Assembly (NCBI GenBank): GCA_031292465.1
Contig: JARLHB010000036.1
Location: forward strand, 1 to 5,994
From: Ignavibacteriaceae bacterium
Lineage (GTDB): Bacteria; Bacteroidota; Ignavibacteria; Ignavibacteriales; Ignavibacteriaceae
Direction: 5' to 3'
DNA length: 5,994 nucleotides
Shown here one piece after another: positions 1 to 4,461 of the stretch (its first letter is position 1; each line of letters starts with the position of its first letter). A program made the translations under genes and the position numbers. The notes beneath the pieces are model-generated. The model was given only the letters and a program-made list of their open reading frames with translations, was not told where the DNA came from and did not search any database.

Positions 1-34
1 ATAATAGAATTGATATTAAAATAATTTTCTGCAT
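1..34 (-). CDS. 5' end of a further operon gene, probable exported or membrane protein (partial)
   Basis: An ATG at 34-32 directly follows the stop codon of the radical SAM gene (TAAATG junction). It opens a frame of 11 codons to the window edge, reading MQKIILISILL. A lysine followed by a run of Ile/Leu/Ser is what the start of a signal peptide or membrane anchor looks like. The zero-gap junction and shared strand make it the next gene of the same operon. A GGGA stretch lies about 12 nt upstream of the ATG and is at best a weak ribosome binding site. With so few residues no family can be named, and a chance open frame is possible. Confidence 0.5.
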   Translation of the reverse strand, partial: MQKIILISILL

Positions 35-1030
35 TTAGAGTTTTCCCGTTTTAGGATTAATTATTTTTTGTATTTTCTGTTTTACAAGCTTATTGTATCC
101 GTATTTAAATTTGGAAGACAAACTGGCCATGGCATATGAGTTTGTTGGGAAAGCAAAAGACGGCTCAAAGTAGCAGTTAACCGTACATCCCTTGCAAAAA
201 TCAAAACGCCCCTCCATCTTCTGTAAGTATTTAAGCCTCTCAGTCTTTCTAATTTCTTTAATTGGTTTATCTATAAGAATTCTTTCATTGCCAAAATGAT
301 AGCAAGGCAGAATAATTTCATTATATGGTGAAATTACAACAACTCTTGAAACAGCTTTACATAAAGGATCATTTATATCATTTCCGCCGTTTCTTCTAAG
401 TTTAATAAATCCGCTGTTCATATAAACGTTCATCTTACCGTCAACATATTCTTCAAGAAAATCTAAGGCTTTCTCAGATAAGCCCGGGTTTCCGAAGTAT
501 GAAAAGACAGGGTTAACTATCAGCATCAACCCGGCTTTTGAAGCAATTTCATGCATCCTTGGAAGCTTTAAGTAAGTTTCATCCGTAACTGTAAAAAGAA
601 TATCGGGGTATTCGCCGAGAGATTTGGCAATTTCAAGGCTTTTCAATACATGGCTATAACAATTTACCTTCCTTATTTTATTGTGCTCTTCTTCATCCGG
701 GGAATCAAGAGAAAAATGGAGAAGGTTAATTTTGCCGGCAAGCTTTTCTGCAAACTTAGGATATAAAAGCCCGTTGCTTGTAATACTCGTCTGCATATTA
801 AGGCCTTTTGCAAACTCAGCCATTAGATGAATATCTTTATGCAAAAGTGGTTCACCGCCTGTAAGGTCTATAAATTTAACACCCAGGTCTGCAAGCTGCT
901 TTACATTAGATTTGAAATCTTCTAGTTTTGCAAAAGGAGTATTATTGAAATTTTCGTGATTTCCGAAATGACAGAATTCGCAAAATGCATTGCATCTGTA
1001 AGTAACATAATAATTGCATAGAAGCAGCAT
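35..1030 (-). CDS. Radical SAM protein with partial SPASM-like C-terminal cysteines
   Basis: A 331-residue radical SAM enzyme. The 4Fe-4S/SAM motif Cx3Cx2C is C13, C17 and C20 (CNAFCEFC), unusually close to the N-terminus. LTGGEPLL at about 56-63 is the SAM-binding GGE motif, and HFSLDSP at about 105-111 is the usual barrel strand with its SLD motif. The C-terminal part carries C224, C243, C279, C282 and C286 (the last three as CxxCxxxC). This resembles a SPASM/twitch auxiliary-cluster domain with fewer cysteines than the full seven. Such proteins catalyse radical modification of peptides or small molecules, or act in lipid and cell-envelope pathways; the substrate here is unknown. The ATG is preceded by a strong Shine-Dalgarno (AAGGGGAG, about 9 nt away). 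It shares one base with the stop codon of the glycosyltransferase gene (TAATG), so translation is probably coupled. The context suggests modification of a glycan or lipid made by the same operon, but this is inference. Confidence 0.9.
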   Translation of the reverse strand: MLLLCNYYVTYRCNAFCEFCHFGNHENFNNTPFAKLEDFKSNVKQLADLGVKFIDLTGGEPLLHKDIHLMAEFAKGLNMQTSITSNGLLYPKFAEKLAGKINLLHFSLDSPDEEEHNKIRKVNCYSHVLKSLEIAKSLGEYPDILFTVTDETYLKLPRMHEIASKAGLMLIVNPVFSYFGNPGLSEKALDFLEEYVDGKMNVYMNSGFIKLRRNGGNDINDPLCKAVSRVVVISPYNEIILPCYHFGNERILIDKPIKEIRKTERLKYLQKMEGRFDFCKGCTVNCYFEPSFAFPTNSYAMASLSSKFKYGYNKLVKQKIQKIINPKTGKL

Positions 1031-2121
1031 TAGTATTTTCTCCCCTTCCAGGCAACTTTTCTGTTAAACGCTAAAGATATGGGTAACGCAATAACATAAA
1101 GGATATAATAAATTTCAAAATTCAAAAAATATCTCAGGTTCTTTTTTATTTCAAGCTGTTTATGCACCGGGTATAGTACAAAATAATCTATTGTTAATTT
1201 AAAGACGGCCAAATATAAACATCCGTAGGTGAAAAATAAAGGCGTTAATAAGACACAAAGATTTGCAGCAAAGGCAAATCCCATAATAAATGCACCCCGC
1301 AATGGAACATCAAATCCGCCTACTGCCCATCTTTTTTTCTGATCGAACAAGCTTTTAATATTATTACACGGAATGGAAGTTATTAATGATTCTTTATTAA
1401 GCGGAAAAATTACTTTATACTTATTTAATTTATGGATTGCTTTTAGAAGATTAAAATCTTCCGTAACGCTGAATTGAAGACTTTCATACCCGCCTGCTTC
1501 AATATATGCGCTTTTCCTGTAGGACATATTATTACCAATACAGCTTACAGGTTTGTTAAGATTTATTGCGCCTGATGCAACTGTAAGCAGATATATGAAA
1601 TCAATAGCCTGCATCCCGCTGAAACCGTTAAGAGCCTGCTGCGTTGTAAATCCGTTTACTACTCCAACATCTTTACGATAATATGAAGCAATAGTTTTTG
1701 CCCACATCGGATTAACTTCACAATCTGCATCAGTTGTTAATATTATTTCGCCATTGGCAGCTTCAATTGCATTTGCAAGCGCATTGGTTTTCCCCTTAAG
1801 GTTACCAATCTCTTTTTTAGGAACTATTTTTTTGAATTTTGCTTTCCCTGCAATAAATTCATCAATTATTCTTCCGGTATTATCTTTTGACATATCGTCA
1901 ACAATAATAATTTCCAGCTTGCTTTCATTATAGATCAAACAATCAAGGGACTTAAGGCACCTTAGTATATTATTTTCTTCGTCCCTTGCCGCAACAATAA
2001 CTGTTGCAGAAGGCAGTTCATCTTCACTTATACGCGGGAATATTTTTGAAGCGCCTATTATAAACAGTACAGACAGGATAAAATACCCGCTGATGATTAT
2101 AAGGAATATTATTTCAAACAT
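1030..2121 (-). CDS. Membrane-bound family 2 glycosyltransferase (NodC/PgaC-like layout)
   Basis: A 363-residue GT2 enzyme. An N-terminal hydrophobic segment (about 1-23) anchors it, followed by a GT-A catalytic domain on the cytoplasmic side. Visible motifs are VIVAARDEEN (about 41-50), IIIVDDMS with the nucleotide-binding VDD (74-76), DAD at 131-133 (metal/UDP-sugar binding), TED at 220-222 (candidate catalytic base) and QKKRW at 261-265, the Q-x-x-R-W signature of processive synthases. Two or three hydrophobic segments follow (about 276-320 and 335-352), then a basic C-terminus. The layout is that of N-acetylglucosaminyl, hyaluronan or chitin-oligosaccharide synthases, but single-sugar transfer to a lipid is also possible. 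The start lies inside the end of the deacetylase gene (13-nt overlap) behind a GGAG ribosome binding site about 9 nt upstream. The adjacent deacetylase makes an N-acetylated sugar substrate likely, which is inference. Confidence 0.9.
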   Translation of the reverse strand: MFEIIFLIIISGYFILSVLFIIGASKIFPRISEDELPSATVIVAARDEENNILRCLKSLDCLIYNESKLEIIIVDDMSKDNTGRIIDEFIAGKAKFKKIVPKKEIGNLKGKTNALANAIEAANGEIILTTDADCEVNPMWAKTIASYYRKDVGVVNGFTTQQALNGFSGMQAIDFIYLLTVASGAINLNKPVSCIGNNMSYRKSAYIEAGGYESLQFSVTEDFNLLKAIHKLNKYKVIFPLNKESLITSIPCNNIKSLFDQKKRWAVGGFDVPLRGAFIMGFAFAANLCVLLTPLFFTYGCLYLAVFKLTIDYFVLYPVHKQLEIKKNLRYFLNFEIYYILYVIALPISLAFNRKVAWKGRKY

Positions 2122-2747
2122 CCGGTCGGCTCTCCGGTTTCAAAACCTTTTTTTGAAGCTTGCTCCAGAATTATCTCTATTGAATTCAATATAATGTCTT
2201 TTGATTTTAAGCTGTCATGTAAAACTATTATGGAATTTCTTTTTAAGTATTTCGCTACAGCTAATTTAACAATATTCAAATCATTTTTATAATCGTAGGT
2301 TAGCAAAGACCAAAGTACTGCGCTCTGATCCAATTCTTTCAGAATATTCTTTGTTCTGAAATTAAATCTTCCGTGAGGCGGCCTGAAATGCCAGGGACTG
2401 TAATCAAGTTTATCCTTAGCAATATTAATAAATGAATTTATTTCATTTACAGCGTCTGTCCGGTTAAGCCCGGCAATTACTTTATGATTATAGGTATGGT
2501 TGCCAATTTCATGTCCGCATGATAATATTTCCTTTGCAAGCCCCGTGTTTTTATCAATATTGTTCCCGACGCAAAAAAACACAGCTTTTATTTTATTCTT
2601 ATCCAAAGTATTTAGAATTACCGGCGTAGTTTCCGGTATGGGCCCGTCATCAAATGTAAATAATATTTTGTTATTTACCGTATTCCAGTTCCACTCGTGG
2701 AAAACTTTTTTTATTAATCCCGGTGGGTTATATAAGTATTTGTTCAA
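2109..2747 (-). CDS. Polysaccharide deacetylase (NodB homology domain), no signal peptide
   Basis: A 212-residue carbohydrate esterase family 4 protein. TFDDGP (31-36) supplies the catalytic base D33 and metal ligand D34. H84 and H88 in GNHTYNH are the two metal histidines. RPPHG (122-126) and LHDS (176-179) complete the five-motif NodB set, so the enzyme should be active. It removes acetyl groups from N-acetyl sugars in glycans. No signal peptide or membrane segment is visible, so it probably acts in the cytoplasm or at the inner membrane face, as NodB does, unlike exported IcaB/PgaB. The start is TTG, directly after an in-frame TAG (TAGTTG), with GGGTG a few bases upstream. There is no in-frame ATG before the catalytic core, so TTG is the only sensible start. 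This is the first visible gene of the operon, and I could not identify its promoter in the 76 bp upstream. Confidence 0.9.
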   Translation of the reverse strand: MNKYLYNPPGLIKKVFHEWNWNTVNNKILFTFDDGPIPETTPVILNTLDKNKIKAVFFCVGNNIDKNTGLAKEILSCGHEIGNHTYNHKVIAGLNRTDAVNEINSFINIAKDKLDYSPWHFRPPHGRFNFRTKNILKELDQSAVLWSLLTYDYKNDLNIVKLAVAKYLKRNSIIVLHDSLKSKDIILNSIEIILEQASKKGFETGEPTGCLK

Positions 2748-2823
2748 CTAAGCACACCCATAATATTAATTTTCATTATTGTTTCGGGATATGATCTTAT
2801 ATATTATTGCCCCAGCAAATGCT

Positions 2824-3058
2824 TTATTCGATTGCTTCAATTCTGTCTTCAAATACATTTACCAATTTAGATTTATTATTCATTTCAAAGAGATGAAAGT
2901 ATATAAAATAATTCTTTCATCAATACATTTCCAAATCGGATATGAATTACTCTCGGCGGAGGATTATGCAAAATTATACGGTGGGGAAAATCACTATCTA
3001 TTTTGTACCATAACAAAAAGAAATATGAAAATTTTACATCAACAAGATATTTTTTCAT
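2824..3058 (-). pseudogene. Decayed DUF5615 (PIN-like) toxin gene: internal deletion plus frameshift
   Basis: On the minus strand an ATG at 3058-3056 abuts the DUF433 stop codon (TAAATG). It opens a 57-codon frame to a TGA at 2887-2885. The start reads MKKYLVDVKFSYFFLLW, and later IILHNPPPRVIHIRFGN. Both pieces match the N-terminus and the PPP-x-h-I-H-I-R-F-G-N core of DUF5615 PIN-like proteins as I remember the family. Between them about 35-40 residues of the usual 105-115 are missing, including the central acidic region before the D-x-D-F motif (here DSDF). After the TGA the family's C-terminus resumes one frame over (2883-2824) as KLVNVFEDRIEAIE and a stop. The deletion and frameshift together argue for a dead toxin gene. 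A sequencing error could explain the frameshift but not the deletion. The plus-strand reading frame across this stretch is only its shadow. Confidence 0.85.
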
Positions 3059-3295
3059 TTACGATACGTATTTAAAGGTATAATTTCTATCCATCAGTTT
3101 TGAAGCAAATTTAAGACATGCAGTAATATCCTCTTTCTCTAATGAAGGATATTGCTTTAGTATTTCTTTCTCGCTTTCACCCGCAGAAAGAAATTCAAGT
3201 ATAGTTTGCACTGCAACTCTTTTACCCTTAATTGAGGGTTTACCGTTTAATATTTTATCGTTAATGGTTATTCTATTTATAATATTCCTTGCCAT
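3059..3295 (-). CDS. DUF433 antitoxin-like DNA-binding protein
   Basis: A 78-residue protein covering a complete DUF433 domain. RITINDKILNGKPSIKGKRV (about 8-27) carries the conserved G-K-P-x-I-K-G-x-R turn, and FLSAGESEKEILKQYPSLEK followed by DITACLKFA forms the helix-turn-helix-like part. DUF433 proteins are usually encoded just upstream of a DUF5615 PIN-like toxin and are regarded as its antitoxin and autoregulator. Here the toxin partner follows without any gap but is broken, so this is an orphan antitoxin. The ATG at 3295-3293 has an AAAGG ribosome binding site about 8 nt upstream, and a promoter-like repeat sits about 50 nt upstream. The reading frame has no lesions. It may survive by repressing its own promoter, or by cross-neutralising a related toxin elsewhere. 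Confidence 0.88.
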   Translation of the reverse strand: MARNIINRITINDKILNGKPSIKGKRVAVQTILEFLSAGESEKEILKQYPSLEKEDITACLKFASKLMDRNYTFKYVS

Positions 3296-3345
3296 AAGTT
3301 AGCCTTTTAGATGCCGTAATTTATTTTCATTTTTACCAATGTGAC

Positions 3346-3377
3346 AAAATAAACATTTTTTCTTATCTCATCAAACA
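3346..3377 (-). promoter_or_regulatory. Promoter-like repeat, copy 1 (upstream of DUF433)
   Basis: This 32-bp stretch recurs at 4204-4235 with 30 of 32 identities, including a run of 21 identical bases. Read on the minus strand it has TTTG (3375-3372), a 20-nt spacer and TATTTTG (3351-3345). That resembles the Bacteroidota -33 TTTG / -7 TAnnTTTG promoter, although the -7 element is one T short. Transcription would start near 3338 and give DUF433 a leader of about 43 nt. The position in front of two toxin-antitoxin operons supports a regulatory role. An alternative is a homologous short reading frame (FDEIRKNVYF here, FEEIRKNVYF in the other copy). Confidence 0.5.
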
Positions 3378-3380
3378 AAC

Positions 3381-3425
3381 TATTCAGCACAAAAATATTG
3401 CTTTAACAATGGGCTTGTGGCAGTT
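3381..3425 (+). repeat. Direct repeat copy 1: duplicated 5' end of the histidine kinase gene
   Basis: These 45 bp match 4416-4461 with two substitutions and one missing T. The copy includes the upstream sequence and first codons of the sensor kinase gene (ATG at 3409, then GGC TTG TGG CAG TT). Beyond 3425 similarity falls sharply. The frame goes on as MGLWQLCNYIYLFVILYT and stops at 3499-3501 after 30 codons, compared with MGLWQFNYVSIFYFAALT in the real gene. If a 3-base gap is allowed, the NY positions line up, so a little diverged kinase sequence may continue. This is most likely a decapitated remnant, not a gene. Confidence 0.8.
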
Positions 3426-3493
3426 GTGTAACTATATATATTTATTTGTAATACTATATACTAATGATTGCAACATTCACATTCCCGCATATT

Positions 3494-3814
3494 TTAATTA
3501 ATCTCTATACCAGAATGTAATATTTCAGATGCGAATGGTTCGGTCTCATCAAACTCAGAAACCAGGAACGGATGCGGTTCTATTACATCTTCGAATTCCC
3601 TGGCATATTTCATTAATTCCAAACGGGTTTCAAATTTATCTTTATGGTATTCTTTCAGAACAACCGCAATATCAATATCACTTGACTCATTCTGTTCTTT
3701 ACGTGAGTATGATCCAAAAAGGATTACCTTCTTAACCGGTAAACCGGCTTTTAATAGCAGCATAAAATATTCATGTGCTATTCTACTTGCGTCTTCAATT
3801 GTCCTATCAGCCAT
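3494..3814 (-). CDS. MNT-type nucleotidyltransferase antitoxin (MntA-like)
   Basis: A 106-residue minimal nucleotidyltransferase. ILFGSYSRKE (31-40) and SSDIDIAVV (44-52) give the GSx10DxD signature (G34, S35, D46, D48), and E79 in VIEPHPF is a candidate third carboxylate. In the HepT/MntA system, MNT antitoxins of this kind neutralise the HEPN partner by adding AMP units to it. All key residues are present, so activity is plausible. The ATG at 3814-3812 lies inside the end of the HEPN gene (37-nt overlap in another frame), so the two are translated together, toxin gene first, as in the Shewanella hepT-mntA pair. No clear terminator hairpin follows in the 68 bp before the downstream direct repeat. 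Confidence 0.88.
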   Translation of the reverse strand: MADRTIEDASRIAHEYFMLLLKAGLPVKKVILFGSYSRKEQNESSDIDIAVVLKEYHKDKFETRLELMKYAREFEDVIEPHPFLVSEFDETEPFASEILHSGIEIN

Positions 3815-4179
3815 ATACGTATATCACTTATTTCATTAATGTTTTTTAAACAGAATTCTGCATTACATTTTTTATAAAATTCATTCTTATAATCAGGATA
3901 ACGTGTCTCTATATTAAATAATGTAATCTTATCTAACGTATCTTTAAGTGATTCTTCAATATCCAGTCCTGCTATTTTTGAAAGTTTATTTAGGTCATGC
4001 AATTTCGGAATATTTTGTACATTATTTTGTATCGCAAGCCCCTTTAATAGTTTTTCAATTGCAAGGTGCCCAAGAAATAACGCCCACATATAATCTTTAC
4101 TTTGATAGAGATTATGCATCGTACGATAGTCTGATTCCGAAGAATCTACCCAATACTTTATTAGTTCTTGTTTTGTCAC
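3778..4179 (-). CDS. HEPN-domain protein, probable toxin partner of MNT
   Basis: With a GTG start at 4179-4177 this is a 133-residue HEPN protein beginning MTKQELIKYW. The frame is open back to 4305, but the GTG fits HEPN N-termini and lies about 20 nt after a promoter-like repeat, so the longer form is unlikely. Family features are SSESDY (13-18), the helix DYMWALFLGHLAIEKLLKG (29-47), PKLHDLNKL (58-66) and TRYPDYK (92-98). The RNase motif Rx4-6H of classical HEPN toxins such as HepT is absent. The protein belongs instead to the PF05168-type group with a conserved RYPDYK. It could be an RNase with another active site, or a nucleotide- or RNA-binding partner of the MNT enzyme. The 37-nt overlap with the MNT gene shows that they act as a pair. 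Confidence 0.85.
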   Translation of the reverse strand: MTKQELIKYWVDSSESDYRTMHNLYQSKDYMWALFLGHLAIEKLLKGLAIQNNVQNIPKLHDLNKLSKIAGLDIEESLKDTLDKITLFNIETRYPDYKNEFYKKCNAEFCLKNINEISDIRIWLIGQLKTQVE

Positions 4180-4203
4180 AATATTTATTATTATATCGCA
4201 AAT

Positions 4204-4235
4204 AAAATAAACATTTTTTCTTATTTCTTCAAACA
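4204..4235 (-). promoter_or_regulatory. Promoter-like repeat, copy 2 (upstream of HEPN-MNT)
   Basis: Second copy of the 32-bp element at 3346-3377, with two mismatches. On the minus strand TTTG (4233-4230) is followed after 20 nt by TATTTTATTTG (4209-4199), the same spacing as in copy 1. The predicted transcript would begin near 4196, leaving about 17 nt before the GTG of the HEPN gene. This placement is one reason for choosing that start. A function as an operator shared by two toxin-antitoxin systems is possible but unproven. Confidence 0.5.
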
Positions 4236-4294
4236 TATATCCGGCAGCAATCTTTACAAAAAGTATATTCTTTAACAAAAAAAGAAAATGGTAT

Positions 4295-4355
4295 TTTGAA
4301 TTCACAGGTTAAACTAATATTATTTTTTAGCTAACCTGTACTTTTTAAATTCAAA
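4295..4355. repeat. Compound inverted repeat in the divergent intergenic region
   Basis: ACAGGTTA (4304-4311) is mirrored exactly by TAACCTGT (4332-4339), and just outside it TTTGAATT (4295-4302) is mirrored exactly by AATTCAAA (4348-4355). The right arm has 8 extra bases between the two stems, the left arm one. The result is two 8-bp helices separated by an asymmetric bulge, with a 20-nt AT-rich loop. It lies between diverging genes, where a terminator is not needed. It could be the remains of a small inserted element, or a binding site for a dimeric regulator. Confidence 0.55.
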
Positions 4356-4380
4356 TTATCTAACTTTATCTTTTGAATAC

Positions 4381-4397
4381 GGCAAATTTTAATTGCC
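4381..4397. promoter_or_regulatory. Small imperfect palindrome upstream of the histidine kinase
   Basis: GGCAAATT and AATTGCC form a near-palindrome of 17 bp with one extra A in the left arm, 47 bp before the kinase ATG. It could be an operator. In such AT-rich DNA chance is a real alternative. Confidence 0.2.
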
Positions 4398-4415
4398 ATA
4401 TTGTTACAGATTAAA

Positions 4416-4461
4416 TATTCAGCACAAAGAGATTGCTTTTAACAATGGGCTTGTGGCAGTT
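4416..4461 (+). repeat. Direct repeat copy 2: true 5' end of the histidine kinase gene
   Basis: These 46 bp contain the last 29 bp before the kinase ATG (4445) and its first five to six codons. They recur at 3381-3425 with two substitutions and one indel. This copy runs into the full-length kinase frame, so it is the functional one. The two copies lie about 1,035 bp apart and enclose the whole HEPN-MNT operon. Confidence 0.8.

Noticed and set aside
2500..2751. Plus-strand open frame of 83 codons
   Set aside because: Antisense to the catalytic core of the deacetylase; a shadow frame.
2807..2818. TTGC-CCCA-GCAA mini hairpin after the toxin remnant
   Set aside because: The stem is only 4 bp and no T-run follows in either direction, so it does not support a terminator.
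2779..3075. Plus-strand open frame of 98 codons
   Set aside because: It is antisense to the DUF5615 remnant, whose family similarity on the minus strand is clear. The plus-strand product resembles nothing I know.
3409..3501. Plus-strand 30-codon frame starting MGLWQ
   Set aside because: Only the first codons are shared with the kinase. The rest is AT-rich, ends antisense to the MNT gene and looks like a duplicated remnant, not a peptide gene.
3529..3735. Plus-strand open frame within the MNT gene
   Set aside because: Antisense to the conserved GSx10DxD region; no recognisable features.
3948..4205. Plus-strand open frame within the HEPN gene
   Set aside because: Antisense to a clear HEPN domain; a shadow frame.
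4180..4305. N-terminal extension of the HEPN protein to an ATG at 4305
   Set aside because: It would add about 42 residues unlike the family and place the promoter-like repeat inside the coding region. The GTG at 4179 fits better.
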